Positions 1 to 9,294 of a stretch of 64,000 nucleotides of DNA are shown here, in pieces. The position numbers were made by a program, and so were the translations under genes. The notes under the pieces are model-generated. The model had not been told where the DNA came from and did no database searches. It worked only from the letters and a program-made list of their open reading frames with translations. This stretch comes from Psychrobacillus sp. NEAU-3TGS (GTDB lineage: Bacteria; Bacillota; Bacilli; Bacillales_A; Planococcaceae): contig NZ_JAPNOZ010000011.1 of assembly GCF_029955155.1 (NCBI RefSeq), forward strand, positions 496,001 to 560,000, read 5' to 3'. Within the stretch, counting starts at the first letter, position 1. Each line of letters begins with the position of its first letter.

Positions 1-121
1 GTAAATCTTATGAGTACGATAACATAAATATCTTTTTCTTATCAATTACACAGGGCTATAATTTAATCAAGAAAGAGCAAAGCAAGGGAAATTTCACTAT
101 TTTAATTTAGGAGGTTTTTAT

Positions 122-610
122 ATGGAGGAGAATGTAACGAAAGCAATTCAAGATGATTACCCAGATGATTTTGCATGGTGTTATGGTTGTGGTCGTTTAA
201 ATGAAAATGGTTACCATCTTCGAACAGGGTGGATTGGGGAAAAAACGATAACAATTTATACACCACGTCCTGAGCATTCAGGAGGAATTCCTGGCTTCAT
301 TTATGGTGGTTTACTAGCATCGTTAATCGATTGTCATGGAACTGGGTCAGCATCTATGTATCTGCACCGAAAGAATGGTCATGAAATTGGAGATGGGGTT
401 AATCCTCCTAGATTTGTGACTGGCTCACTAAAAGTGGATTTCAAACATCCTACTCCTTTTGGAGAACCATTAAAAGCAATTGGTACAGTAGAAGAAATTC
501 ATCCTAAAAAATATAAAGTCTACACGGATGTATTTGCAGGAGACAACCTTGTCGTTACCGGTGAAGTAGTAGCTGTATTAATGCCAAAGACATTCAGGCA
601 GGAAGCGTAA
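122..610 (+). CDS. PaaI-type hotdog thioesterase
   Basis: Predicted acyl-CoA thioesterase of the hotdog fold (PaaI/4HBT type), 162 residues, cytosolic. The N-terminal CYGCGRLNENG stretch followed by the GGLLASLIDCHGTGSA helix (about residues 62-77) is typical of this subfamily, where the helix lies over the acyl-CoA tunnel and carries the acidic catalytic residue. An AGGAGG site sits 7 bases before the ATG. The gene stands alone ahead of an MFS carrier on the same strand, 150 bp away. The substrate cannot be read from the sequence. Hotdog thioesterases accompany dehydrogenase/BKACE pairs in carnitine catabolism of other bacteria, but here that pair lies more than 55 kb away, so no link is claimed. 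Confidence 0.8.
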   Translation: MEENVTKAIQDDYPDDFAWCYGCGRLNENGYHLRTGWIGEKTITIYTPRPEHSGGIPGFIYGGLLASLIDCHGTGSASMYLHRKNGHEIGDGVNPPRFVTGSLKVDFKHPTPFGEPLKAIGTVEEIHPKKYKVYTDVFAGDNLVVTGEVVAVLMPKTFRQEA

Positions 611-759
611 TAAAAGTTATTCTGCGTTGTATTTTAGATGCTCTTAATACAAAAAGAGTTGGTTTTAAAGAGTGTCACCTATTAGTAGTAAGTATTTAAT
701 TCTAATTCCGAATACGTTTTTAGTGGGAAGTTAAGTGCCATAGAAAGAGGGTACATTCA

Positions 760-2037
760 ATGATTCAAAAGCTTCGAGGTATTTATTTCGGTTGGTATAT
801 TATTATTGTAAGCATGATCATTACCATGTTAACGGTAGGACTTCGTTTAGGAATAGGCCCGTTTGTATTACCTATGATGGAAGATTTAAGCTTAACCCGA
901 ACATTTATATCCATGATAATTTCTGTGAGTATGATTATGTATGGAGTTGGCATGCCTTTAGCGGGATATCTATGTGGAAAATTTAGTACTAAATTTGTTC
1001 TCCTGCTAGGGCTTGTAATCATAGAGTTATCAGTTTTGGGAACGGTGTTAACTAACAATGTCTGGATTTTTTTCTTCATGTATGGTGTGTTACTATCGTT
1101 CGGTCTTGCATTTACTAGTCCAGTAGCAGTAACTCCACTTATTAGTCGTTGGTTTGTTCGTCAAAGGGGCAAGGCTTTATTTTCCCTATCAACTGGCTCG
1201 ATGGCCGGCATAGCTATATTTAATCCATTGGCTACTTTTATGATCGAGGCTATTGGCTGGCGAAGCACCCTGTCTATTTTTGCTTTCATTTTTATCATAA
1301 TAATAGTTCCTGCTGCAGTTCTCATTTTTAAAGAAGATGTTCCAGAGGGTGCTGATTTAAATGAAGATTCTTCAAGCGCTAAGTCCTCTACTGATGAGAT
1401 AACACCTAAACTTACTTTAAGAGATGCTATTCGAACAAAAGCATATTGGCAAATTGTAGCGGGATTATTTGCTTGCGGGTTCAGTATGAACTTACTAGGC
1501 TCCCATGCAGTTCCAATGTTAATAGATCACCATTTTGAACCTTCTACTGCATCATTTGGAGTTGGAATGATTGGGCTTGTTGCTATATTTAGCACCCTGA
1601 TTTTAGCCTCCATAGCCGATCGTTTTTCTAAACGTAAGCTGCTATTTATTATTTATTTTATACGTGGTTTAGGTTTTTTAGGCTTGGTATTTTCACAAAA
1701 CACTTGGCAACTTTATTTAGTGGCAGCGTTGGGTGGATTAGTATGGTCTGGGAGTATTGCAATCTCCTCCGCTATTTTAGGAGAGCTTTTTGGCGTAAAA
1801 CTACTTGGCGTGCTTTATGGTTGGGCATATCTTGGGCATCAAATAGGAGGTGCAATTTCTTCATTTCTTGGCGGGTGGGGCTATGAGGTCTTTGGAACAC
1901 ATGTTTTTTCATTCGGTTTAGCGTCATTCACCTTAATAATTGCAGGCATTATATCATACCTAATCCCTGAAAAAACCAACCTGCAAAATATAAAAGAATA
2001 TAAGCTGATAGGCAGTGGAACAACATCTTCCTCATAA
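760..2037 (+). CDS. MFS transporter, OFA/monocarboxylate type
   Basis: Major facilitator carrier of 425 residues with about 12 membrane helices and a hydrophilic central loop near residues 195-225 rich in Ser, Asp and Glu. The opening FGWYIIIVSMIITML and the RWFVRQRGKALFSLSTGS segment after the fourth helix resemble the oxalate/formate antiporter and monocarboxylate subfamily, so a small carboxylate is the likely substrate. An AAGAGGG site precedes the ATG by about 9 bases. The gene follows the thioesterase in the same direction. The gap is 149 bp, so an operon is possible but not shown. The exact substrate is unknown. Confidence 0.82.
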   Translation: MIQKLRGIYFGWYIIIVSMIITMLTVGLRLGIGPFVLPMMEDLSLTRTFISMIISVSMIMYGVGMPLAGYLCGKFSTKFVLLLGLVIIELSVLGTVLTNNVWIFFFMYGVLLSFGLAFTSPVAVTPLISRWFVRQRGKALFSLSTGSMAGIAIFNPLATFMIEAIGWRSTLSIFAFIFIIIIVPAAVLIFKEDVPEGADLNEDSSSAKSSTDEITPKLTLRDAIRTKAYWQIVAGLFACGFSMNLLGSHAVPMLIDHHFEPSTASFGVGMIGLVAIFSTLILASIADRFSKRKLLFIIYFIRGLGFLGLVFSQNTWQLYLVAALGGLVWSGSIAISSAILGELFGVKLLGVLYGWAYLGHQIGGAISSFLGGWGYEVFGTHVFSFGLASFTLIIAGIISYLIPEKTNLQNIKEYKLIGSGTTSSS

Positions 2038-2143
2038 TATGTGTGGTTCTTTTAAAGTAGTTGAATTCTTATATCTCGTTCCTTTGGGCGTTGAGTAGTA
2101 CTTTGTCCCATCCTTTACATGTAATTGTTTAAGTAACAATAAA

Positions 2144-2181
2144 AAAGGAATCAGTACGTATTTATACATTCTGATTCCTTT
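2144..2181. terminator. Inverted repeat, probable terminator
   Basis: An 11-bp perfect stem (AAAGGAATCAG / CTGATTCCTTT) separated by 16 bases lies 107 bp after the MFS stop. The T-run after it is short, so termination is likely but weak. Nothing else is visible in the gene-free stretch 2038-2349. Confidence 0.45.
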
Positions 2182-2349
2182 AATGTGGTTTTCTTACCTA
2201 CTCAAAAAAATTATCTAGCTATTTTAAGCATAAAAAAACGAGACAGCACACCGATTTTTTCAGGAGTTGCTTTATGTCTGTAAAACATAATAACGAATTA
2301 TCAGTTACTTTCAACATTGGCAAATCGTCAAGAACCATATCCATACTTT

Positions 2350-2727
2350 TTATTCCTCATTAAACCACAGCGGATCATGATCATCAACATCACCATTATA
2401 ATTGATCAGAATTTCATCACCAGCTTTTATATCAGTATAAGCATAAAAATCAAATGTATGATTTTCAAAATTAATCTCATATATTGCATTAGGTTCGTAT
2501 GAATGATTAAACAACATTCCATAACCAAGGAGGATAGCAGATTTATCTATCCCATATTCGAAAGCGTAATCAGCGAGTATGGTTTTCTCAATGTATTGAT
2601 GCTGGTCGTTTGGATAAGAAATGACAGGTGCTTCATGTATGAGCTCACTTTTTTTAATATCACATGTCGCAAATACCCCTCTATTGAATTCTCCATTACT
2701 TAATAGAGATGTTTTTACCTCTAGCAT
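2350..2727 (-). CDS. SET-domain protein, putative lysine methyltransferase
   Basis: Short (125-residue) stand-alone SET-domain protein. The diagnostic motifs are present: a GRGVFA-like start (NRGVFAT), NHSYEPNA (family NHSCxPN) near residues 73-80, and GDEILINYNG (family GEELxxxY) near residues 103-112. These form the S-adenosylmethionine pocket and the catalytic tyrosine. The usual post-SET cysteines are absent. Such minimal SET proteins are scattered in Bacillales, and their target proteins are mostly unknown. The gene is convergent with the MFS gene to its left. The ribosome site (GAAGAGA) is weak. Confidence 0.75.
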   Translation of the reverse strand: MLEVKTSLLSNGEFNRGVFATCDIKKSELIHEAPVISYPNDQHQYIEKTILADYAFEYGIDKSAILLGYGMLFNHSYEPNAIYEINFENHTFDFYAYTDIKAGDEILINYNGDVDDHDPLWFNEE

Positions 2728-2898
2728 ATCTCTTCGCCTACTGACTTTTAAAATTTTCTTTCTTACTGTAACATTAATTTCGTATAAAGGGAAAAGTAAT
2801 AATAATTCTCATTTCTTCGCTGTTCCAGCACAGAAATCATCCATACAAATATTCATCATTATCTCATCGCAAAGTAATTACCGCCAGTAATAATAATT

Positions 2899-2934
2899 AA
2901 AGAACCGCACAATAAAATGTGCGATTCTTTTTTT
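2899..2934. terminator. Bidirectional terminator
   Basis: A 12-bp stem with one mismatch (AAAGAACCGCAC / GTGCGATTCTTT) directly follows the stop codon of the minus-strand MFS gene. Seven T follow on the plus strand and a weaker T-rich tail on the minus strand. Confidence 0.7.
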
Positions 2935-2940
2935 AACGTC

Positions 2941-4305
2941 TTATAATCTATTCGTAGTAGATTTTAACACCGTGACTTTTTTAGATGTTACTTGCTTCTC
3001 TCCTGCATAATCTGCACGATCTTCACGAATAAAGCTCATAGCTAGTGCACCAAAAATTGCAGCAATACCAATTGCAAAAAAGTTAAATTGTGGTTGGAGA
3101 TTAAACGTTAATAGAATGCCCATATAAGTTGGAGCAACAATGGAACCGATTCTTCCAAATGCCATTGTGCTACCGAGAGCTGCTGCTCGAACATCAACTG
3201 AATAATACTCTGCCACATAGGCATTAGACATATTTTGCAAACCTACTGTAGCAGCCCCTATAACTGCAATTAGCCCATACGCTATATAAATATTTTTCGA
3301 GTAGCCGATCATCACCAATGCCACAGCTCCTACTATATAAAGCGGAATAAGCACACGTTTGAAACCAACAAATCGAATAAGAGTTCCGAACATCATTGTC
3401 CCAATAATAGCGCCTATTTGCAGTACTGCTACAAATAATAGACTTGATTTTAAATCATAGCCAGCATGCATCATTAAAGTTGGAAGCCATGTATTTAAAG
3501 AATACATCAAAATGAATGTACAGAAGCAAGAGAGCCAGAACATCATCGTACTTAAAGCTAGCTTATTTTTAAAAAGATCACGAACCGATGATTTTTGTAG
3601 CTGCTCCTGTTGGTCGTATGTAAATTGGACATCTTTTGAAAGCGTTGGTTCTATTTTTCGCAGTATAATGACAAGACGTTTTGTATCCTTTTGTCTCATT
3701 AAAGAACTAATTGATTCTGGAAGGATACGTATAACAAATGGCAGTAAAAGTAGTGGTAATCCACCAATCCAATAGACTGGCTGCCAACCCAATTTTTCGA
3801 GAAACATTTGCCCACTAAATGAGGCAGTAATGGCACCAATACAATAGCCGCAAAAAATAAATGAAATAATGGCAGCACGGTATTTGGCTGGAGCGTATTC
3901 TGAGATTAAAGCAGCGATATTAGGCATAACCCCTCCAAATCCTAACCCTGCAATAACACGACAGATAACAAAAAATATAGGCGTCGGTGCAAAACCAGAT
4001 AATAATGTAAAGAAACTAAATAAGAAGGTCGTAAAAATAATAATACGTTTTTTCCCAAATCTATCTGCATATAGCCCAAACAAAACAGCACCAATTGCCG
4101 TACCAATTGTCGTATAACTACCAATCGACCCGGCTACTATATCTGTAATTCCCCAATCTGCTTTTAACAAAGGAATAGTCGCACCATAAATAACAACATC
4201 GTAGCCATCGAACATCATGATAAAAAATAAACAAAGAATCACTATGTAATGAAAAGCTTTTAATCTACTATTATTAACTATTTCAATGGGGTTCACCGTA
4301 TTCAT
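2941..4305 (-). CDS. MFS transporter, aromatic acid:H+ symporter family
   Basis: 454-residue carrier of the AAHS branch of the major facilitator superfamily (relatives PcaK, BenK, MhpT). Seen here: FDGYDVVIYGATIP in helix 1, the conserved D-G-x-D type motif needed for aromatic acid transport, then GLYADRFGKKR between helices 2 and 3 and PESISSLMRQ before the central loop. About 12 helices are evident. An AGGAGAGG site lies 7 bases before the ATG. A LysR regulator is encoded 109 bp upstream on the same strand and probably controls it. No aromatic-degradation enzyme is nearby, so the substrate remains open. Confidence 0.85.
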   Translation of the reverse strand: MNTVNPIEIVNNSRLKAFHYIVILCLFFIMMFDGYDVVIYGATIPLLKADWGITDIVAGSIGSYTTIGTAIGAVLFGLYADRFGKKRIIIFTTFLFSFFTLLSGFAPTPIFFVICRVIAGLGFGGVMPNIAALISEYAPAKYRAAIISFIFCGYCIGAITASFSGQMFLEKLGWQPVYWIGGLPLLLLPFVIRILPESISSLMRQKDTKRLVIILRKIEPTLSKDVQFTYDQQEQLQKSSVRDLFKNKLALSTMMFWLSCFCTFILMYSLNTWLPTLMMHAGYDLKSSLLFVAVLQIGAIIGTMMFGTLIRFVGFKRVLIPLYIVGAVALVMIGYSKNIYIAYGLIAVIGAATVGLQNMSNAYVAEYYSVDVRAAALGSTMAFGRIGSIVAPTYMGILLTFNLQPQFNFFAIGIAAIFGALAMSFIREDRADYAGEKQVTSKKVTVLKSTTNRL

Positions 4306-4414
4306 GACAACCTCTCCTGTGCAAATATATTTGATTTGTATTGTAAAGAGATTGTAGCATGATAAAACTGCTCATATATAACACATAAAATGTATCACTA
4401 GCTATAGTATAAAG

Positions 4415-5332
4415 CTATAGCCGGACTTGTTCTTCCGCAATCGTTTCTTTTAAATACTCAATATAAATACTCGCTAATGGACTTTGTTTTACATTTTTAT
4501 GTGTAATATATCCAACCGTAATTCGTTCATCTACAAGTAAAGGAATGGATACGATATCTTTACTATTTAATTCATGACTAATCACACCTGTTGAAATTGT
4601 ATAACCATTTAATCCGATCAATAAATTAAAGAGCGTAGCCCGATCACTTACAGTAATATTTTTTGGTCTAGAAATAGTACTTAAAATTTCCTCCGAAAAG
4701 TAAAAAGAATTATAATCCCCTTGTTCAAATGAAAGATACGGATAAGGAAGTAAATCTGTTAATGTCACAAAATCTTGCTCGGCAAGTGGATTTCGTGAGC
4801 TAATAAATACATGTGGCTTTGCTTCAAATAGCTTTTGAAACAGGAGGTTACCTTCCCTAAGAAATTTATGAATTACTTTTTTATTGAAATCATTTACATA
4901 TAAAATCCCAATTTCACTACGCAGATTTTTCACATCTTCAATTATTTCATAGGTCTTTGTTTCTCTTAATGTGAATTCATACTCATCTCGATTGTATTCT
5001 TTTAGCAAGCGCACGAATGCACTTACCGCAAACGCATAATGCTGAGCCGATACGGAAAAGTGCTGTTGCAATGATTGCGTATTGGAATATCGATTTTCCA
5101 ATAGTTCCGCTTGTTCAACTACTTGCCTGGCATAACCTAAAAACTCTGCCCCTTCCGTTGTTATGATGATTCCTTTATTCGTTCGAATAAAAATCATAAT
5201 TCCTATTTCAGTCTCTAACTCTTTCAGTGCATTCGAAAGACTCGGCTGGCTAATAAATAAATTTTGTGCAGCTTTACTGATAGAACGACTTCTTGCTACT
5301 TCAATCACATATTTTAACTGTTGTAATGTCAT
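4415..5332 (-). CDS. LysR-family transcriptional regulator
   Basis: 305-residue LysR-type regulator. The winged helix-turn-helix is at residues 1-60 (LKYVIEVARSRSISKAAQNL, then SQPSLSNALKELETEIG), followed by a linker helix and a type 2 periplasmic-binding-like effector domain from about residue 90. It lies immediately upstream of, and co-directional with, the AAHS-type carrier, which suggests it senses the same aromatic or organic acid. The 3-prime gap to that gene (109 bp) is long enough for a separate promoter. Confidence 0.88.
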   Translation of the reverse strand: MTLQQLKYVIEVARSRSISKAAQNLFISQPSLSNALKELETEIGIMIFIRTNKGIIITTEGAEFLGYARQVVEQAELLENRYSNTQSLQQHFSVSAQHYAFAVSAFVRLLKEYNRDEYEFTLRETKTYEIIEDVKNLRSEIGILYVNDFNKKVIHKFLREGNLLFQKLFEAKPHVFISSRNPLAEQDFVTLTDLLPYPYLSFEQGDYNSFYFSEEILSTISRPKNITVSDRATLFNLLIGLNGYTISTGVISHELNSKDIVSIPLLVDERITVGYITHKNVKQSPLASIYIEYLKETIAEEQVRL

Positions 5333-5549
5333 TTTTTAATGCCTCTTTCTCGTATGTTCATTCGAAATTGTATTAATATTCAATGTACTGAAATACTATA
5401 ACTCTTGCAACCTAAAAAACACTTAAAGAGTTTGATAGAGCTCTTTAAACAGAACAATAGTGAAAGCACCTGTCACTAAGTGACATGATATGCTAAATAA
5501 TAAAAATAATGGACATTATAGAGTTAGTGTGTCATAAAGATACTAAGAT

Positions 5550-5690
5550 GTCCGCTACGATTTCCGCTCCAGGCGGACGCTTATCGTGGGGCGGGCGGTG
5601 AGCCTCCTCATCGCTTTCGCTTCTTGCGGGGTCTCACCTGTCCCGCTGATCCCACAGGTGTCGCCGCCTTGCGCTTCAATTAATGGAACT
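5550..5690. repeat. GC-rich interspersed repeat, copy 1 (diverged)
   Basis: A block markedly richer in G+C than its surroundings, containing GGCGGACGCTT, GAGCCTCCTCATCGCTTTCGC and a CACAGGTG end. It shares the plan (CGGACGCTT... CCTCCTC-TCGCT ...TCCCGCTG) of the copies at 5941-6070 and 28235-28363 but is more diverged. A 62-codon open frame across it has no support other than the repeat itself. It is one of three elements in the 879-bp gene-free stretch 5333-6211. Confidence 0.7.
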
Positions 5691-5828
5691 TGCTGACTAC
5701 TTTGTATATAAATAAATAGCGCATTAAGTTTCTGAGCATCCACCTAGCAGTGTCTTAGTTAAAACAATATAAATTAAGCATATTGTTACTATTAGCCATT
5801 TAAGGGAAAATAGCTTCCAATAACTTGA

Positions 5829-5890
5829 TCTCAATTGCTATAAGTAAAATCACTTTCAACTTTGCATGTGATTTCTTATAGCAATTGAGA
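5829..5890. repeat. 62-bp near-perfect hairpin
   Basis: TCTCAATTGCTATAAG at 5829-5844 is repeated in perfect inverted form at 5875-5890, and the stem continues with AATCAC/GTGATT, giving over 20 paired bases around a loop of about 14. No T-run follows on either strand, so it is not an obvious terminator. It sits midway between two GC-rich repeats. Confidence 0.7.
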
Positions 5891-5940
5891 CATAAGTTTG
5901 GATTTAGTTCATTATTTCTGAATAAGTAGCAAACTTTACT

Positions 5941-6070
5941 GGATTGTAGCGAAAGGGTGGCGACTCCAGCGGGAAAAGCACGAGCTGAAAGCCCCGCAGG
6001 AGCGTGAGTGACGAGGAGATTGAAGCTGTGCCCGCGGAAAGCGTCTACCCTGTAGCGAAAATCCCAGCGG
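5941..6070. repeat. GC-rich interspersed repeat, copy 2
   Basis: About 130 bp running from GGATTGTAGCGAAAG to AAAATCCCAGCGG, with internal CCAGCGGGAA, GAGCTGAA, GACGAGGAG and GCCCGCGGAAAGCG blocks. It is the same element as 28235-28363 in opposite orientation, with most blocks identical. No gene lies in it. Confidence 0.85.
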
Positions 6071-6154
6071 ACACTTCATCAACTCCTTACTACGCAGTTT
6101 TCCTATAATGCACATGAAACTTATACCATAGTTTTTATTATTTCCTAAAACAAA

Positions 6155-6203
6155 AAAAGAAGGGAAACAATCATTTGGTGTAAATGATTAATCCCCTTCT
6201 TTA
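6155..6203 (-). terminator. Terminator of the MMPL gene
   Basis: Read on the minus strand, a stem of AAAGAAGGGG / CCCTTCTTT with an inner AATCATTT / AAATGATT arm is followed by seven T. It lies just after the MMPL stop codon. Confidence 0.85.
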
Positions 6204-6211
6204 TTACAATC

Positions 6212-9200
6212 TTATATTTTCTTTTTTTCCTTAGAAAATAAATTTGCTAGTGCATCAGGTAAAGCCATCAATGCTGGTACAAAGAGTGGCAATAAGATAA
6301 AGCACAGAACAATTAGCCCTGTAATGACCGCAATCGCCAACTCTGTTAACAGGATAATTCCGGCTGGCATTAATGTTGCAAATGTACCACCGAGTATGAT
6401 CACTGCCGAGATGATGACACCACCAGTATGCTTAGATGCTAACACAATTGCTTCTTTTGGAGATAGGTCCGGATATTCCTTAAAGCGCATCATTAAGAAG
6501 ATACTATAATCTACTCCCAGAGCCACAATAATAATAAAGGAGAAGAACGGAACAAAGGATGATATTCCCGCGTATCCTAACAGATTTAGGAAAATGAAAT
6601 TGATGATAAACATCGCTGTATAATACGCTCCAACAAGGGATGCTGTAATAAATACCGGTGTCCAGAATGAACGAATCACCAAGAATAAAACAAGCAATAC
6701 ACCGATAATAACGATTACCGTAGTTCTGCTTAAGTCTCTGGATAAAACATCGTTCATATCATTCGTAGTCGCACTTGTACCTACGGTTCCACTTTTCGCA
6801 TCTGAAAGTACAGTGCCTTTTAATCCATCGGAAAGTGTATCATTGATTTGATTGATCGTTGCTAATGCTTCGTCAGAATATGGGTCATCCTTTAAAACAA
6901 TTGTCATTTTAGTGATTTTACGATCTTCCGACATGAAGGCATCTAACGATTTTTTGAATTCCTCGTTCGTCAATGCTTCCTCTGGGATAAAAAATGTCTT
7001 ATTGGAATTTAGCTGCGTTAAGTAACCATTTGTTTGCTCTAGTCCATTAGAAATACCTTGCAGCCCATCGTTTACATCTGTTAATTTTTTACCGAATTCA
7101 CCGAATCCATTTAGACCTTCTAATAGTTGCTGTTGACCAGCTTTCATTTCACCGAGTCCAGTGTTTACAGAATTCATATTTGTGACTATTGTGTTGATGC
7201 CTGAAGATGCTTGCCCAAGTCCATCTTCTAACTTTTTCAACCCATTAGCCATCTGCATTAAACCGTTACTCATGTTCGCAAGATTTTTGTTTGCAGTAGT
7301 AAAACCAGCAGTGACCGTATTATAATTTTCATTTAATGCAGCTATGCTTTCGGGTGTAATTTGGTTTAACGATGCTGATAGCTGATCGATCGTTTGTTTC
7401 AACGCTTGGAAATTTGCATCGCTACTAGACTCTGCATAACTACTACCTAATGCATCTGTCATCGATTTCATCTGTGTCAGCGCATCTTTAACTCCAAGTA
7501 AGGCCCTTGCTGCATCCTGATAATGCGTTCCCATTTGAGCGTAACCAGCTTGCATTTTTTCATAGCTTTCGGCTAATACTCCTACACCGCTACTCATAGC
7601 AGTAAGATTGGTTTCGATTGTAGACAATCCGTTATTAATCGTTTGGGGATTACTTGTACCATCATCGATTCCTGCTTGGATTTGCTTTAATCCATTTGTT
7701 AGTGCTGTCATGCCATCTTGAAGCTTGGCAGTGCCATCGACCATTTGATTTACTTCAGAAAAGTCGGCGGATTCAAGTCCCTTTTGAGCTTCTGTTAATC
7801 CACTATAAATTTGGTCTACTCCGTTTTGCGTTTGGGAAATCCCTTCTGTAACACTTCCCATTTGACTGTCGACATAAAACACTGCAATTTGCTCGCCTTG
7901 AGGCTGTGTGACCGAGGAGACCATCTTCACACCTTTTAACGCCTTCAATCTTTCTGTGATGTTATCAACTACAGCAAGCGTTTCATTTTGATCAAGCGCT
8001 TCATCATTTTCAATAACTACCGTCGCAGGCATTGCCTGACCTTTTCCAAAATGCTCAGCTACTAGATTAATAGCTTTTGAGGAAGGATAGCTATCTCCAA
8101 GTTCCCCAACCGTATCAAAGTTCAATTTTTCTTCATGCAAGAAAATCATCGGACCAATGATTAAGAGAATAATCACTGTGATAAGAATGGGATGCTTTAT
8201 ACCAAAGGAAGATGTTTTCTCCCAGAACTTATTTTCTTCATGTCCTCCAGCATTTTTGGATGGCCAGAAAATTTTCTTACCTAACACTTTCATAATAAAA
8301 GGGGTTAATGTCAAAATTTGAAGCAATAATATAGTGACGCCAATGACAACGACAACACCGGATTTATAAATTGGTGACTCTGAGAAAACTAGCGCTAGGA
8401 ATGCAATGAATACAGTAAGAATACTATATGCAATTGTTTTACCTGCTGTTTTATACGTATTGATGATAGAGTCATCTACTGAATTGCCATGCGACAATTC
8501 TTCCTTAAATCTATTGAATAAAAGAATATTATAATCTGTCCCAATCCCAAAAAGAATCAGTACTAACAGCATTTGTGTAAGACTCGTTATTGGGAAACCT
8601 GCTTTATCAATTAACTGTGCGGCAATCCCCATCGAAACAAGATAAGAAAACGCCACTGCTATTAGAGAGATAAATGGTGTAACAACGGATCTAAAAGCAA
8701 TGATTAATACTACCAAAATAAAGATTACAGTTAATGCAGCACTTTTTTCTACCCCAGCTTGCGATGCCTTTAGATAGTCATTATTAATAAAATCTTCGCC
8801 ACTAAGATAGTAATCAACTGGTAAACCTTCCAATTTACTTTCAAATTGTTCTTTTATGTCGTCTATTTCACGATCTTTTTTATCAAGCTTATAGCTTACC
8901 ATTAAGGTTGTACCATCTTCAGAGACCAAAGCACTTTTGGCGTCTGGCATACTGAATGGGTCGATCATCTCGTTGACGCCAAGTTCTGCACTGCTATCAC
9001 GGATTGACTCTACTGACTCCCCTATTTGCGTCATGTCTTCGTCTGATATTTTGTTTTTATCATAAAAAACAATTAGATTGTCTGCACCTTCCGTAGTATT
9101 CATTTTGTCTAAAATATCCCCTGCGATTACAGATGGGCTCTCACTACTTGTACCTTCCTGTCCTTGTTGCCGTAAAATCGCATTTATGTCAGGCTGAATG

Positions 9201-9271
9201 ACTGTTAGCAATATTGTTGCAATGAGCCAAATGGCAAAAATAGCCCAACGTCCTTTTATAATACTTTTCAC
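6212..9271 (-). CDS. MMPL/RND-family membrane exporter (YdgH-like)
   Basis: 1019-residue exporter of the MMPL branch of the RND superfamily. It has one N-terminal helix, an extracytoplasmic domain, a helix cluster near residues 175-370, a very long extracytoplasmic segment (about 470-770), then a second helix cluster (about 840-1010) ending in a lysine-rich tail. The charged signatures GIGTDYNILLFNRFKEE and ALGVDYSIFLMMRFKE mark the proton-relay helices of both halves. The long segment is full of heptad-like repeats (GL-QI-GI, NGL-M) as in YhgE/Pip-type proteins and is probably a coiled coil. A MarR regulator lies 24 bp upstream, an arrangement like ydgG-ydgH of B. subtilis. Substrate unknown; lipids or drugs are typical. 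Confidence 0.9.
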   Translation of the reverse strand: MKSIIKGRWAIFAIWLIATILLTVIQPDINAILRQQGQEGTSSESPSVIAGDILDKMNTTEGADNLIVFYDKNKISDEDMTQIGESVESIRDSSAELGVNEMIDPFSMPDAKSALVSEDGTTLMVSYKLDKKDREIDDIKEQFESKLEGLPVDYYLSGEDFINNDYLKASQAGVEKSAALTVIFILVVLIIAFRSVVTPFISLIAVAFSYLVSMGIAAQLIDKAGFPITSLTQMLLVLILFGIGTDYNILLFNRFKEELSHGNSVDDSIINTYKTAGKTIAYSILTVFIAFLALVFSESPIYKSGVVVVIGVTILLLQILTLTPFIMKVLGKKIFWPSKNAGGHEENKFWEKTSSFGIKHPILITVIILLIIGPMIFLHEEKLNFDTVGELGDSYPSSKAINLVAEHFGKGQAMPATVVIENDEALDQNETLAVVDNITERLKALKGVKMVSSVTQPQGEQIAVFYVDSQMGSVTEGISQTQNGVDQIYSGLTEAQKGLESADFSEVNQMVDGTAKLQDGMTALTNGLKQIQAGIDDGTSNPQTINNGLSTIETNLTAMSSGVGVLAESYEKMQAGYAQMGTHYQDAARALLGVKDALTQMKSMTDALGSSYAESSSDANFQALKQTIDQLSASLNQITPESIAALNENYNTVTAGFTTANKNLANMSNGLMQMANGLKKLEDGLGQASSGINTIVTNMNSVNTGLGEMKAGQQQLLEGLNGFGEFGKKLTDVNDGLQGISNGLEQTNGYLTQLNSNKTFFIPEEALTNEEFKKSLDAFMSEDRKITKMTIVLKDDPYSDEALATINQINDTLSDGLKGTVLSDAKSGTVGTSATTNDMNDVLSRDLSRTTVIVIIGVLLVLFLVIRSFWTPVFITASLVGAYYTAMFIINFIFLNLLGYAGISSFVPFFSFIIIVALGVDYSIFLMMRFKEYPDLSPKEAIVLASKHTGGVIISAVIILGGTFATLMPAGIILLTELAIAVITGLIVLCFILLPLFVPALMALPDALANLFSKEKKKI

Positions 9272-9294
9272 CTTATATCCCCCACTTATAAATG

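Noticed and set aside
122..610. Thioesterase as part of the carnitine-like BKACE pathway
   Set aside because: Such thioesterases accompany the pathway elsewhere, but here the gene is over 55 kb away and has no sigma-54 promoter or shared activator block upstream.
4400..4414. Terminator after the LysR gene
   Set aside because: GCTATAG...CTATAGC makes a short AT-rich stem overlapping the stop region with no T-run; too weak to call.
5555..5743. 62-codon minus-strand open frame
   Set aside because: It lies almost entirely within the GC-rich interspersed repeat, its composition follows from the repeat, and there is no ribosome site.
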